Assembly (NCBI GenBank): GCA_902592615.1 | Contig: CACJFI010000013.1 | Location: forward strand, 1 to 34,893 | Source of the DNA: an uncultured SAR116 cluster alpha proteobacterium | Lineage (GTDB): Bacteria > Pseudomonadota > Alphaproteobacteria > Puniceispirillales > Marisalimonadaceae | Length of the DNA: 34,893 nucleotides | Reading direction: 5' to 3' | Part shown: positions 1 through 9,594 of the stretch, piece by piece | Position numbering within the stretch: the first letter of the stretch is position 1 | Layout of the letters: each line of letters opens with the position of its first letter | Position numbers and translations under genes: made by a program | The notes under the pieces: generated by a model | The model's input: the letters and a program-made list of their open reading frames with translations, nothing else | The model's database searches: none | Told to the model about the DNA's origin: nothing

Positions 1-84
1 ATCTTTTTCCATGTGTTTGCTATAGCCAACAACGTCAGTGGCAAATATTACTGCTATCTTACGGTCAATGTCTGATGAAATCAT
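1..84 (-). CDS. Class III adenylate/guanylate cyclase, N-terminal fragment
   Basis: Partial gene running off the left edge; only the first 28 codons are visible. The reverse strand from the ATG at 84 reads MISSDIDRKIAVIFATDVVG and then YSKHMEKD. This matches the start of class III nucleotide cyclase homology domains of the RKLAAILAADVVGYSRLM type, in which the Asp of the TDVVGYS motif (D17 here) is a metal ligand. Such proteins in alphaproteobacteria often carry TPR repeats after the cyclase domain, but that part is outside the window. An upstream in-frame ATG is not available: the nearest one hits a stop within six codons. Whether it makes cAMP or cGMP cannot be told. Confidence 0.75.
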   Translation of the reverse strand, partial: MISSDIDRKIAVIFATDVVGYSKHMEKD

Positions 85-431
85 ATGTTTATTTTAAACA
101 TGTATATGGTGTTATTCAATAAAGATTTTTGTTTAAATTTAAATCTTTTTAAAAAATAGATTAAGATTGTATTATAGCTAAAACGCTTGTAAAATATGGT
201 CGATAATTATTTATTATTTTGGCACTAAACAAAAACTGATAGGGTTAGTTTATAAATTTTGGTTAGAGATAATTAAGCAAATTAGAATTAAAACAAACAT
301 ACTATTATATGATTACAAATACCTATGAATTAGTTTTGGTTGCTAATTAGTGTAGACTGCAAATTATAATATTTTCAAAGGATTGATACATATCAGTTTG
401 TATTTTTTACCACAATCCATTTGAAAGATAG
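85..431. other. 347-base AT-rich intergenic region
   Basis: No convincing gene is seen; the longest readable frame from an ATG (plus strand, from 85) is about 25 codons and resembles nothing. It holds two inverted repeats: 121-128 with 141-148 (AAAGATTT/AAATCTTT, 12-base loop), and the longer structure at 373-426 listed separately. It separates the cyclase gene from tRNA-Lys, so the cyclase promoter should lie near 85-150. Confidence 0.6.
373..426 (-). repeat. Imperfect inverted repeat / hairpin downstream of tRNA-Lys
   Basis: Arms TTTCAAAGGATTG (373-385) and CAATCC-A-TTTGAAA (413-426) are complementary over 13 base pairs with one bulged base at 419. The 27-base loop contains a second small stem, ATACA (386-390) with TGTAT (399-403). 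It begins six bases beyond the CCA end of tRNA-Lys on the minus strand, so it could form in the tRNA 3' trailer and act in termination or processing. It lacks a clear following U-run, so it is not a textbook intrinsic terminator. Confidence 0.5.
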
Positions 432-507
432 TGGTGAGCGCGACAGGATTCGAACCTGTGACCCATTGATTAAAAGTCAATTGCTCTACCAACTGAGCTA
501 CGCGCCC
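432..507 (-). tRNA. tRNA-Lys (anticodon UUU)
   Basis: A 76-base cloverleaf with encoded CCA. Acceptor arm GGGCGCG pairs with CGCGCUC, the discriminator is A, the D-arm is of the GCTCAGTTGGTAGAGC type, and the T-arm contains GGTTCGAATCC. The anticodon loop CUUUUAA gives UUU at 472-474, reading lysine codons. tRNA-Lys(UUU) is one of the three tRNAs (with Glu and Gln) whose wobble uridine is changed to 2-selenouridine by MnmH, and an mnmH gene is present at 33436-34479. Confidence 0.96.
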
Positions 508-518
508 TAATCATAAAT

Positions 519-548
519 GAAATTATTTGATAATGATTTCAGAATCAA
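519..548 (-). promoter_or_regulatory. Candidate promoter for tRNA-Lys
   Basis: Reading the minus strand, TTGATT is followed by 17 bases and TAATTT, placed so that transcription would start just upstream of the mature tRNA-Lys 5' end at 507. Both hexamers are approximate matches to the sigma70 consensus in an AT-rich background, so this is tentative. Confidence 0.3.
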
Positions 549-558
549 GTTTTATGTT

Positions 559-578
559 AAAAAAAAGGAGTTTTTTTT
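559..578 (-). terminator. A8-loop-T8 hairpin at the end of coaD
   Basis: A perfect eight-base A/T inverted repeat (559-566 with 571-578) surrounds GGAG and overlaps the coaD stop codon. On the minus-strand transcript this reads A8-CUCC-U8, a hairpin ending in uridines. A stem without G-C pairs would be weak, so function as a terminator is only possible. Confidence 0.25.
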
Positions 579-1080
579 ATTTTTTTATATCCCGCATTGC
601 AACATTAACATTGTCTGGTACAAAAGAAGAAATATCACCACCTAAGAGTGCTATTTCTTTCACAAATCTTGATGCAACGAATTGATGAGTTTCAGAGGCT
701 GTAAGGAAGATAGTTTCTATATCATTTGCTAGCCTAGCATTCATCCCTGCCATCTGGAACTCATAATCAAAGTCAGACACTGCTCTTAGTCCTCTTATGA
801 TCATTGTTGCAGAATTGGCTCTGGCAAAATCAATAAGAAGGTTATTGAAGCTCTCAACTCGAATTTCACCTAATGTTCTTTTTGAACTTTTTAAATTATG
901 ATTAACAGCGTCTTGAATTAAAGACTTTCTTTTTGAAATTTTAAAAAAAGGATTTTTCCCAATATTTTCGGCAACACCGATTATTAAGACATCGCATAAT
1001 GAACTTGCTCTGTAAATTATATCTAAATGACCATTTGTCACCGGATCAAAAGTTCCAGGATAAAGTGCTATTCTTTTCAA
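577..1080 (-). CDS. coaD: Phosphopantetheine adenylyltransferase
   Basis: Catalyses transfer of AMP from ATP to 4'-phosphopantetheine to make dephospho-CoA, the fourth step of CoA biosynthesis, in the cytosol. The 167 residues match the usual CoaD length of about 160. The N-terminus has the nucleotidyltransferase signature GTFDPVTNGHLD with the TxGH motif at T15-H18, and the C-terminal part has the family segment KEIALLGGDISSFVP. The start is TTG at 1080: a stop codon lies directly before it in frame, and AGGG sits six bases upstream. It is downstream of gyrA on the same strand (44 bases), an order common in Alphaproteobacteria. Confidence 0.95.
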   Translation of the reverse strand: MKRIALYPGTFDPVTNGHLDIIYRASSLCDVLIIGVAENIGKNPFFKISKRKSLIQDAVNHNLKSSKRTLGEIRVESFNNLLIDFARANSATMIIRGLRAVSDFDYEFQMAGMNARLANDIETIFLTASETHQFVASRFVKEIALLGGDISSFVPDNVNVAMRDIKK

Positions 1081-1124
1081 CTAAAACCCTTTTTAAAAAT
1101 GTCTATTGATAATTTGATGTTTTA

Positions 1125-3731
1125 TTAATCGGTTGCAACTTCAGTTTCCTCAGAGTTTTCCTCATCATCACTCTCAGTTAACAACGCAACTGAAACAACC
1201 TTTTCTTCGTCATCAACATCAAATAGTCTTACTCCTTGTGTTTTTCTTCCAGCAATTCTAATGGAATCCCCCTCACCACCGTGAACTCGAATACGTATAA
1301 GTTTTCCAGAGTTAGTTACAAGCATTATTTGATCTTCTTCACAAGCTACATATGATGCAACGACTGGTCCATTTCGAGCAGAACATTCTATATTTGCTAC
1401 ACCTTGACCACCTCTATTAGTCATTCTGTAATCTTCAACCGGAGTTCTTTTACCAAAACCATTTTCAGTTACAGATAATATATATCTTTTTTCTAACTTA
1501 GGTATTAATGACATTGAAACAACATAATCATTGGGTTTTAGTTTTATTCCTCTCACTCCTGATGATCCTCTTCCTACAAAAACCCTTACATCATTTACAT
1601 CAAACCTTATTGCTTTACCTAACCTAGTTGCTAATAAAACATTATCTTTGTCAGTACAAGGAATAACAGAAACCAATTCATCATTTTCATTGAGTTTCAT
1701 AGCAATTTTTCCATTCTGTCGAATATTAGTAAAATCACTCAATTGATTTCTTCTGATGTTTCCATTTTTGGTAGCAAAAATAATTTGTAAATTGTGCCAT
1801 GTCTCTTCATTTTCTGGCATAGGCATTACAGTATGTATTTTTTCATCTTGTTCTATTGGAAGTAAATTGATCATTGGCTTTCCAAGAGCTTGGGGTGCAG
1901 CTTCAGGTAATTTATAGCACTTTAATTGATGTACCATCCCTGATGATGTAAAAAATAAAATTGGTGTATGCGTGTTAGTTACAAATAGTGAGGTAACAGT
2001 ATCTTCATTTCTCATTTTCATACCAGCTCTACCTTTACCTCCTCTTCTTTGCGCTCTATATGTGGATAAAGATACTCTTTTAATGTATCCTCTGTGACTA
2101 ACTGTAACAACCATATCCTCTTTTTGGATTAAATCTTCATCATCATGATCAATAACACTATCATTGATTTCAGTTCTTCTGGGGTCGTCAATTTTTGTTA
2201 AAACTTCATCTAGTTCATATTGGATTAAGTCTGTAAGCTTAGATCTATCAGAGAGAATAATTAAATATTCTTCAATTTGATTAGACAATTCCTCAGTTTC
2301 TTTTTCTAACTTAGATCTTTCCATCCCTGTAAGTCGCTGTAGTCTGAGTTCTAAAATAGCTTTTGCTTGAGCAACTGATAATTTATATTGGCCATTAATG
2401 ATTTGATGATCTGGTTCGTCAATTAATTTTATAAAATGTTCAACTTCTTTAGCTGGCCATGGTTTTGAGCATAATTCTTTACGAGCATTATCCGGGTCAG
2501 AAGAAGCTTTTATTAACTCAATAATCTCATCAATACTAGTTATTGCTACCATTAATCCAGCTAAAATATGGGCTCTGTTTCTAGACTTATTAAGCAAAAA
2601 TTTAGTTCTTTTTGTTACTACTTCAAATCTAAAATCTATAAAAGCATTAAGAATTTCAATGAGACCCATTTGCTTTGGTTGTCCATTATCCAAAGCTAAC
2701 ATGTTTACTGGAAAACTCGTTTGCAATCTTGTATGACGCCACAATTGGTTTAACACAACTTCACCTTGAATATCTTTTTTAATTTCAATAACAATTCTCA
2801 TTCCATTTCTGTCTGATTCATCTCTAAGATCAGAAATTCCATCAATAGTTTTGTCTCTAATCAAATCCCCTATTTTTTCTAGAACAAGTGCTTTGTTTAC
2901 TTGAAAAGGTATTTGAGATATTATTATAGTTTCACGATCAAAATTTTTACCTGTTTGTATAATTTCTGCTTTTGATCGCATAATTATACTACCTCTTCCT
3001 GTCCTAAAAGCCTCTCTAATACCAGATCTACCCATAATCAATCCTGCAGTGGGAAAGTCAGGCCCAGGAATGATCTCCATTAACTCTTCTAAACTAATAT
3101 TGGGATTTTCTATAAGAGCTTTGCATGCACGTATAACTTCACCGGGATTATGTGGTGGAATATTTGTAGCCATACCAACTGCAATACCACCAGCACCATT
3201 TACAAGCATATTAGGGAATTCCGCAGGTAAAACCGACGGTTCTAGTTGGGACTCATCATAATTAGGAATAAAATCAATAGTGTCTTTATCAATATCCTTC
3301 AGCAAATTTTCTGAAGATCTTGCCAGTCTGGATTCTGTATACCTCATTGCTGCAGGTGGATCACCATCTATAGAACCAAAATTACCTTGACCATCGACAA
3401 GCATGAGTCTCATTGAAAACTCTTGGGCCATTCTTACCATTGAATCATATATTGCTGAGTCACCGTGAGGATGATAATTACCCATTACATCACCCACAAC
3501 TCTTGCAGATTTTCTATATGGCTTAGACCAATCGTATCCCCCTTCGATCATTGCGTATAATATTCGCCTATGTACTGGTTTAAGACCATCTCTCACATCA
3601 GGCAAAGCTCTTGATACAATCACACTCATTGCATAATCAAGGTATGATTTTTTCATTTCATCTGTAATAGAAATCAAAGATTGAGTAGAAGAATTGTCTT
3701 TTTCTTTGGACAAAGAAAGCTCCGATGACAA
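1125..3731 (-). CDS. gyrA: DNA gyrase subunit A
   Basis: Breakage-reunion subunit of gyrase, which introduces negative supercoils with GyrB (not in this window). The 868 residues are typical. The catalytic tyrosine lies in AAMRYTES (Y131, equivalent to E. coli Y122). The quinolone-resistance region reads [10 protein letters not shown], with S92 and D96 at the positions of E. coli S83 and D87, that is, the sensitive-type residues. A GyrA box QRRGGKG at about residue 560 distinguishes it from ParC of topoisomerase IV, and the tail is acidic. The start is taken as TTG at 3731, since an in-frame TAA lies five codons upstream and the next Met is already close to the conserved core; no clear ribosome binding site is visible. 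Confidence 0.97.
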   Translation of the reverse strand: MSSELSLSKEKDNSSTQSLISITDEMKKSYLDYAMSVIVSRALPDVRDGLKPVHRRILYAMIEGGYDWSKPYRKSARVVGDVMGNYHPHGDSAIYDSMVRMAQEFSMRLMLVDGQGNFGSIDGDPPAAMRYTESRLARSSENLLKDIDKDTIDFIPNYDESQLEPSVLPAEFPNMLVNGAGGIAVGMATNIPPHNPGEVIRACKALIENPNISLEELMEIIPGPDFPTAGLIMGRSGIREAFRTGRGSIIMRSKAEIIQTGKNFDRETIIISQIPFQVNKALVLEKIGDLIRDKTIDGISDLRDESDRNGMRIVIEIKKDIQGEVVLNQLWRHTRLQTSFPVNMLALDNGQPKQMGLIEILNAFIDFRFEVVTKRTKFLLNKSRNRAHILAGLMVAITSIDEIIELIKASSDPDNARKELCSKPWPAKEVEHFIKLIDEPDHQIINGQYKLSVAQAKAILELRLQRLTGMERSKLEKETEELSNQIEEYLIILSDRSKLTDLIQYELDEVLTKIDDPRRTEINDSVIDHDDEDLIQKEDMVVTVSHRGYIKRVSLSTYRAQRRGGKGRAGMKMRNEDTVTSLFVTNTHTPILFFTSSGMVHQLKCYKLPEAAPQALGKPMINLLPIEQDEKIHTVMPMPENEETWHNLQIIFATKNGNIRRNQLSDFTNIRQNGKIAMKLNENDELVSVIPCTDKDNVLLATRLGKAIRFDVNDVRVFVGRGSSGVRGIKLKPNDYVVSMSLIPKLEKRYILSVTENGFGKRTPVEDYRMTNRGGQGVANIECSARNGPVVASYVACEEDQIMLVTNSGKLIRIRVHGGEGDSIRIAGRKTQGVRLFDVDDEEKVVSVALLTESDDEENSEETEVATD

Positions 3732-3812
3732 GTTGCAAATAACTAATTATTTTCAATATATTGTATATTGTTTTTTGTCTAATAACAATATCTATTATAT
3801 ACCATATTCAAT

Positions 3813-4277
3813 TTAAAATGGAATTTCATCATCTAGATCAGTTGCAATATTGTCTGACATGGATATTTGATTTGATTCATCTATTTGATAATTTTGTTGA
3901 TCATTACTTAATTGATTTTCAGATCTTGAGCCTAATAAAGTTAACTCACCTCTATATCTTTGGAGAACAACCTCTGTGGTGTATTTGTCTTGACCGGATT
4001 GTTGATCAGTCCATTTCCTTGTTTGAAGTTGACCTTCTAGATATACAGTACTTCCTTTCTTAAGATACTGTTCAGCAATTTTTCCTAAAGCGTCATTAAA
4101 TATCACGACACGATGCCATTCGGTTCTCTCTCTTTGCTCACCTGAATTTTTATCTCTCCACCTATCGGAGGTAGCAACGCTTAGTTGAACAATTTTGTCT
4201 CCATTTTGCATTGCTCTAACTTCTGGGTCACGACCTAAATTTCCTATTAAAGTGACTTTATTAACGCTTCCACTCAT
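3813..4277 (-). CDS. ssb: Single-stranded DNA-binding protein
   Basis: Binds single-stranded DNA in replication, recombination and repair. The N-terminal OB-fold begins [18 protein letters not shown] and the protein ends in the acidic tip DLDDEIPF, which in this family recruits partner proteins. The ATG at 4277 is chosen over an in-frame upstream Met at 4319 because GGAG lies seven bases before it and because family members begin a few residues before the VNKV segment; this gives 154 residues. It is divergent from uvrA, as in many proteobacteria, and upstream of gyrA on the same strand. Confidence 0.95.
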   Translation of the reverse strand: MSGSVNKVTLIGNLGRDPEVRAMQNGDKIVQLSVATSDRWRDKNSGEQRERTEWHRVVIFNDALGKIAEQYLKKGSTVYLEGQLQTRKWTDQQSGQDKYTTEVVLQRYRGELTLLGSRSENQLSNDQQNYQIDESNQISMSDNIATDLDDEIPF

Positions 4278-4318
4278 TTTGCAACTCCATATAAAAATAG
4301 TTGTATTATAAACTATCA

Positions 4319-4338
4319 TTTAGTTAAAAAAAACTAAA
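4319..4338. promoter_or_regulatory. Inverted repeat in the ssb/uvrA divergent promoter region
   Basis: TTTAGTT (4319-4325) and AACTAAA (4332-4338) form a perfect seven-base inverted repeat around six adenines, in the 144-base divergent spacer. ssb and uvrA are SOS genes in many bacteria, but the usual alphaproteobacterial LexA site (GTTC-N7-GTTC) is not seen here. It may be an operator or simply chance in AT-rich DNA. Confidence 0.25.
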
Positions 4339-4421
4339 ATTTAATCTTTTTGATTGACATTTATCACTTCAAAGTTAACTAAATGGAATGTTGAATTTTA
4401 TATAAAAAGGATAGAATAAAA

Positions 4422-7295
4422 TTGCAAAACAAGCATGAGGATAATCAATTTCTTAAAGTACGTGGTGCCAACGAACACAATTTAAAAAATGTTGATATAA
4501 ATATCCCAAAAAATAAATTAATCGTTATGACAGGTGTTTCAGGATCTGGAAAAAGTTCTCTTGCTTTTGATACAATTTATGCGGAAGGCCAAAGAAGATA
4601 TGTAGAATCTCTTTCAGCATATGCAAGACAATTTTTACAAATGATGCAAAAACCAGATGTTGAATCTATTGAGGGGCTTTCACCTGCAATTTCAATTGAA
4701 CAAAAATCAACAAACAAAAATCCAAGATCAACAGTCGGAACTGTAACTGAAATCTATGATTATATGAGGCTTCTTTGGGCAAGAGTAGGCATTCCTTATT
4801 CTCCAGCTACGGGGTTGCCAATTGAAAGTCAAACAGTAAGTCAAATGGTAGATAAGATTTTTAAAAAAGAGAATAAAACAAAGATATATTTACTTGCTCC
4901 AATAGTACGTGGAAGAAAAGGAGAATACAGAAAAGAATTTATAGAATTAAGAAAAAAAGGTTTCCAGAGACTAAGAATAAATAATGAATTTTATGATATA
5001 GAAGAATTACCAACATTAGATAGATATAAAAAACATGATATAGAAGTTGTTGTAGATAGATTAGTAATAACTAAATTAAATGAACAAGCGAACAAAGATT
5101 TACTTCAAAGACTAGCTGACTCTATCGAAATAGCTTTGCAATTATCTGATGGATTATTATATGTTCTAGACATTGATGACAATAAAAAGGAAGTTTATTC
5201 TTCTAATTTCTCGTGCCCCGTCAGTGGTTTTACAATTGATGAAATTGAGCCAAGAATATTTTCTTTTAACAACCCAGCTGGAGCATGTGATAAATGCGAT
5301 GGTTTAGGAAATGCTGTTGCTTTTGATATTAACCTTGTAGTACCAGATAAAAATCTAACTTTACGAGAGGGGGCAATTGCTCCATGGGCCTTAAATACGA
5401 GTAAATTATACATACAAACTCTTCAATCTCTAGGCAAACATTATAAATTTAGTATTGATGATAAGTTTTCAGAACTTTCTGAGAAGATTAAAGAAAAATT
5501 ATTATATGGGTCAGGTGATGAAAAAATTGAAATTGTTTATAATGACGGAACCAGGGTTTTTAGGTCAAACAAAGTATTTGAAGGTATTATTCCGAATTTA
5601 TCAAGACGTTTAAAAGAAAGTGAAAGTAAGTGGGTTAAAGAAGAGTTAGGAAGATTTCAATCTGACAAAGACTGTGAAAAATGTAATGGTAAAAGATTAA
5701 AATTAGAAACCTTGGCAGTTAAAATCAATAAGATGGATATAGCCGATGTTTCAAGATTTACAATCGAAGAAGCAAGAAAATGGTTTTTAGACTTAAACAA
5801 CATACTCGATGGGCAAGAACTAGCAATTTCAAAACAAGTTTTAAAAGAAATAAACGACAGGCTAGGTTTCTTAACAAGTGTTGGATTATCATATCTATCA
5901 ATTTCAAGAAATAGTGGAACATTATCAGGTGGTGAAAGCCAAAGAATTAGATTAGCTAGTCAAATTGGTTCTGGCCTCTCAGGGGTTTTATATGTACTTG
6001 ACGAGCCAAGTATAGGTTTACATCAAAGAGATAATGAAAGATTACTTTATACACTTCAGAAATTAAGAGATCTTGGTAACACAGTAATAGTAGTAGAGCA
6101 TGATGAAGAGGCTATACTTATTGCAGATCATGTCATAGATATTGGACCTGGTGCCGGTGTGAACGGAGGAGAAATTATTGCACAAGGAACACCAAAACAA
6201 ATAAAAGAGAAAAAAGAAAGCATAACTGGGAATTATCTTGCTGGTATAAAAAAAATTGATGTGCCTCAAAAAAGAAGAAAAATTAATCCAAATAAACATA
6301 TTATTTTAAGAGGAGCAACTGGCAATAATCTTCAAAATATTGACGTGGAATTCCCTCTTGGAATATTGACATGTGTAACTGGAGTTTCTGGAGGTGGAAA
6401 ATCAACTTTGGTTATACAAACACTGCAAAAAACTTTATCAAAAATTTTAAACGGAAATAGTTCTATTCCTGCTCCATACAAATCAATTAATGGAATTTCA
6501 CAGATTGACAAAATAATTGATATTGATCAATCTCCAATTGGTAGAACACCTAGATCTAATCCGGCTACTTACACTGGTGCATTTAATCATATTAGAGACT
6601 GGTTTGCAGGATTACCAGAAGCTAAAGCTCGAGGATATTTACCAGGTCGTTTTTCATTTAATGTTAAAGGTGGAAGATGTGAAGCTTGTCAAGGTGATGG
6701 AGTTATAAAAATTGAAATGCATTTTTTACCAGATGTTTACGTTAAATGTGATCAATGTAAGGGAAAAAGATATAACAGGGAAACTCTCGAAGTAAAATGG
6801 AGAGATAAATCTATATCTGATGTGCTTGACATGACTGTCAAAGAAGGTGCAGAACTTTTTAAGGCAGTCCCTTTAATTTATGAAAAATTAGAAACCTTAG
6901 AAAGAGTTGGATTAGACTATATTAAAATTGGGCAACGTTCTACAACTTTGTCAGGTGGAGAAGCCCAGAGGATAAAACTTGCAAAAGAATTATCAAGAAA
7001 AGGAACTGGAAGAACTATATATATTTTAGATGAACCTACTACCGGATTACATTTTCATGATATCAAAAAGCTTTTAGAAGTAATGCAAGAATTGGTAGAT
7101 AATGGTAATACAATGATAGTTATAGAACATAATCTTGATGTAATTAAAACTGCTGACCATATCATTGATCTAGGCCCAGAAGGAGGAGACAAAGGTGGAT
7201 ACGTTGTCGCACAAGGAACCCCTGAAGAAGTTTCAAATATAGCGGAAAGTCATACTGGTATCTTTTTAAAAAAATTGTTAAAGAAAAAAACATAA
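4422..7295 (+). CDS. uvrA: Excinuclease ABC subunit A
   Basis: Damage-recognition ATPase of nucleotide excision repair, acting as a dimer with UvrB. The 957 residues contain two ABC-type ATPase modules. Walker A sites are GVSGSGKSS (residues 38-46) and GVSGGGKST (654-662), each followed later by an SGGE(S/A)QRI signature and a DEP(S/T) Walker B. Zinc modules are visible, including C753/C756 and C776/C779 in the C-terminal half, which contact DNA in this family. The start is TTG at 4422, with AAAAGGA about ten bases upstream. trmFO follows after two bases, so the two are probably cotranscribed. Confidence 0.96.
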   Translation: MQNKHEDNQFLKVRGANEHNLKNVDINIPKNKLIVMTGVSGSGKSSLAFDTIYAEGQRRYVESLSAYARQFLQMMQKPDVESIEGLSPAISIEQKSTNKNPRSTVGTVTEIYDYMRLLWARVGIPYSPATGLPIESQTVSQMVDKIFKKENKTKIYLLAPIVRGRKGEYRKEFIELRKKGFQRLRINNEFYDIEELPTLDRYKKHDIEVVVDRLVITKLNEQANKDLLQRLADSIEIALQLSDGLLYVLDIDDNKKEVYSSNFSCPVSGFTIDEIEPRIFSFNNPAGACDKCDGLGNAVAFDINLVVPDKNLTLREGAIAPWALNTSKLYIQTLQSLGKHYKFSIDDKFSELSEKIKEKLLYGSGDEKIEIVYNDGTRVFRSNKVFEGIIPNLSRRLKESESKWVKEELGRFQSDKDCEKCNGKRLKLETLAVKINKMDIADVSRFTIEEARKWFLDLNNILDGQELAISKQVLKEINDRLGFLTSVGLSYLSISRNSGTLSGGESQRIRLASQIGSGLSGVLYVLDEPSIGLHQRDNERLLYTLQKLRDLGNTVIVVEHDEEAILIADHVIDIGPGAGVNGGEIIAQGTPKQIKEKKESITGNYLAGIKKIDVPQKRRKINPNKHIILRGATGNNLQNIDVEFPLGILTCVTGVSGGGKSTLVIQTLQKTLSKILNGNSSIPAPYKSINGISQIDKIIDIDQSPIGRTPRSNPATYTGAFNHIRDWFAGLPEAKARGYLPGRFSFNVKGGRCEACQGDGVIKIEMHFLPDVYVKCDQCKGKRYNRETLEVKWRDKSISDVLDMTVKEGAELFKAVPLIYEKLETLERVGLDYIKIGQRSTTLSGGEAQRIKLAKELSRKGTGRTIYILDEPTTGLHFHDIKKLLEVMQELVDNGNTMIVIEHNLDVIKTADHIIDLGPEGGDKGGYVVAQGTPEEVSNIAESHTGIFLKKLLKKKT

Positions 7296-7297
7296 AA

Positions 7298-8647
7298 ATG
7301 ACCAATAATAATAAAATTACAATTATTGGGGGAGGTTTAGCTGGATGTGAGGCTGCTTATCAAATTTCTAAGTTTGATATAAATGTAGATTTATATGAAA
7401 TGAGACCAAAGGTAAAAACAGAAGCTCATCAAACAAAATATCTAGCTGAATTGGTTTGCTCTAACTCTTTTCGTTCTGATGACAAAGAATATAATGCAGT
7501 TGGAGTTTTACACGAAGAATTACGTATTGCAGACTCATTAATAATGAAATGTGCCGATCATAACAAAGTGCCAGCTGGGTCTGCCTTAGCTGTTGACAGA
7601 GATAATTTTTCAAAAGAAGTTAATAATACAATTGAGTCCATTCCGAATATAAATATAATTAATAAAGAAATAAAAGATCTAAATGAATTTAAAAATCAAA
7701 TAATAATAGTTTCAACAGGACCTTTGACTTCCAAGAGACTGACTGAAAGTATCATAATTAAAACATCTGAGAAATCTCTAGCTTTTTATGATGCCATCGC
7801 TCCTATTGTTTACGAAGAAACTATAAACATGTCAGTAGCGTGGAAACAATCTAGATATGATAAAGGAAATGGAGACGATTACATAAATTGTCCATTATCC
7901 AAAGAAGAATATTATCAATTTATTGATAAAATAAAAAAAGCTCCAAAAATGGAATTTAAAGAATTTGAAGATACTCCATTTTTTGAAGGTTGTATGCCAA
8001 TAGAAGAAATAATTAGAAGAGGTGATGAAACATTAAGATATGGGCCAATGAAACCAGTTGGATTAACTAATCCTCATAAAAATGAAGAACCATACGCTGT
8101 TGTACAATTAAGACAAGACAATAAATCTGGTACCTTATACAATATTGTTGGTTTTCAAACAAAAATGAAACATGGCTCACAAAAAGAAATATTTAAAACC
8201 ATCCCAGGCCTTGAAAATACAGAATTTGCAAGACTTGGTGGCCTTCATAGAAATACATTTATAAAGTCGCCTAAACTTTTAGATCCATTTTTAAGACTAA
8301 AAAACTCGCAAAATATTCTTTTTGCAGGACAAATTACTGGTGTTGAAGGATATGTTGAATCATCAGCTATTGGATTTATGGCTGGCATTGTTGCTGCATA
8401 TGATTTAAAAAACAACAAGTTAAAATTACCACCTGAAAACACAGCCCATGGTGCATTATTAAACCATATCACAATGAATGCAAATCCAGACACTTTTCAG
8501 CCCATGAATATTAACTTTGGTCTAATGCCAGATATAAATTTATGCTTAAAAAAGGAAAAATATATCAAAGGAAGAGAAAAAAAGAAAATTCAATCTAATA
8601 ATGCAATAAACTCATTTAAAGAGTGGATTAAAGAAATTAATTTTTAA
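7298..8647 (+). CDS. trmFO: Folate/FAD-dependent tRNA (uracil-54-C5)-methyltransferase
   Basis: Makes 5-methyluridine at position 54 of tRNA using 5,10-methylenetetrahydrofolate and FAD, instead of the S-adenosylmethionine route of TrmA. The 449-residue length is standard. It has the N-terminal FAD-binding motif IIGGGLAGCEAA (9-20), the family stretch ELVCSNSFRSD, the cysteine-containing FFEGCMPIEE segment, and a C-terminal flavin-binding LFAGQITGVEGY region. It follows uvrA by two bases and ends convergently with secF; both stop codons share the four bases TTAA at 8644-8647. Confidence 0.95.
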   Translation: MTNNNKITIIGGGLAGCEAAYQISKFDINVDLYEMRPKVKTEAHQTKYLAELVCSNSFRSDDKEYNAVGVLHEELRIADSLIMKCADHNKVPAGSALAVDRDNFSKEVNNTIESIPNINIINKEIKDLNEFKNQIIIVSTGPLTSKRLTESIIIKTSEKSLAFYDAIAPIVYEETINMSVAWKQSRYDKGNGDDYINCPLSKEEYYQFIDKIKKAPKMEFKEFEDTPFFEGCMPIEEIIRRGDETLRYGPMKPVGLTNPHKNEEPYAVVQLRQDNKSGTLYNIVGFQTKMKHGSQKEIFKTIPGLENTEFARLGGLHRNTFIKSPKLLDPFLRLKNSQNILFAGQITGVEGYVESSAIGFMAGIVAAYDLKNNKLKLPPENTAHGALLNHITMNANPDTFQPMNINFGLMPDINLCLKKEKYIKGREKKKIQSNNAINSFKEWIKEINF

Positions 8648-9591
8648 TTTTCTCTTTCATATTCGGGTATGTTTGTACGATCGTCAATTTTTTCGCCTTT
8701 GTTAATATTAAAGTAAGTTAATATAGACACAGCTACGAAGATAGATGAAAAAGTACCTATTATTACACCCCAAATCATCGCAAGAGCAAAATCAGATAAA
8801 ACTGCTCCTCCAAAAAAGAAGATGATAAACAATGCCAATAATGTTGTAACAGATGTAATAACAGTTCTAGAAAGTGTTTCATTAATTGATTTATTATAAA
8901 TGAAGTAATGATTTTTTGATTTATATCTTCTTAAGTTTTCTCTTACACGATCAAAAATTACAACAGTGTCATTTATTGAATAACCAGCTGTTGTTAAAAT
9001 AGCAGCTATTGTGGCTAAATTAAATTCAAGCTGTAATATAGAAAAAAGTCCAACTGTCGTCAAAACGTCATGAATTAAAGCTAAAATTGCTGCTATTGAG
9101 AATTGCCATTCAAACCTAAACCATATATAGATCATTATTGCAAGTAAAGCTAATGAAACAGCATACATTCCCGCAGTCTTCAATTCATCGCCAACAACTG
9201 GACCTACAAATTCAGATCTTCTAACAGTGTAATCTTTATTTGTAAGAGATTTTACTTTTTCAATCATAGCTATTTGTTCTTTTTGTTCACCCTCTTGTTT
9301 TTGGATTCTTACTAAAAAATCAGTATCTTTACCAAAATTTTGTATCGAAACTTCACCTGCATTTAAAGTTGATATTTTTTCTCTAAGCTCATTAATATTG
9401 GGTGAATTAAGGTTTTTACTTCTTAATTCAAGCAATATTCCTCCTTTAAAATCGATTCCGTAATTTAAATTATTAAGAATTAAACTAATAAAAGTTCCAG
9501 ATAAGATTATTATAGAAAAAAAGAAAGCAATGACTTTTATACTTAAAAAATCAAAGTTTGTATTATTTGGTACAAGTCTCAATAATTTCAT
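8644..9591 (-). CDS. secF: Protein translocase subunit SecF
   Basis: Inner-membrane partner of SecD that uses the proton motive force to help complete Sec-dependent export. The 315 residues show an N-terminal membrane segment followed by the family motif NYGIDFKGG, a periplasmic domain, then a cluster of five hydrophobic segments containing TTAGYSINDTVVIFDRVREN, typical of SecF. The ATG at 9591 is three bases after the secD stop, so translation is probably coupled. Its end overlaps trmFO by four bases. Confidence 0.95.
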   Translation of the reverse strand: MKLLRLVPNNTNFDFLSIKVIAFFFSIIILSGTFISLILNNLNYGIDFKGGILLELRSKNLNSPNINELREKISTLNAGEVSIQNFGKDTDFLVRIQKQEGEQKEQIAMIEKVKSLTNKDYTVRRSEFVGPVVGDELKTAGMYAVSLALLAIMIYIWFRFEWQFSIAAILALIHDVLTTVGLFSILQLEFNLATIAAILTTAGYSINDTVVIFDRVRENLRRYKSKNHYFIYNKSINETLSRTVITSVTTLLALFIIFFFGGAVLSDFALAMIWGVIIGTFSSIFVAVSILTYFNINKGEKIDDRTNIPEYEREN

Positions 9592-9594
9592 TTT

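Noticed and set aside
121-148. Inverted repeat AAAGATTT/AAATCTTT as a terminator
   Set aside because: No G-C pairs beyond one per arm and no gene ends nearby in a suitable direction; likely chance in AT-rich spacer.
1531-1746. 71-codon plus-strand open frame inside gyrA
   Set aside because: Antisense shadow of a clearly conserved gene; no family resemblance and no ribosome binding site of note.
3761-4063. 100-codon plus-strand open frame overlapping ssb
   Set aside because: Antisense to the conserved ssb coding region; no recognisable protein features.
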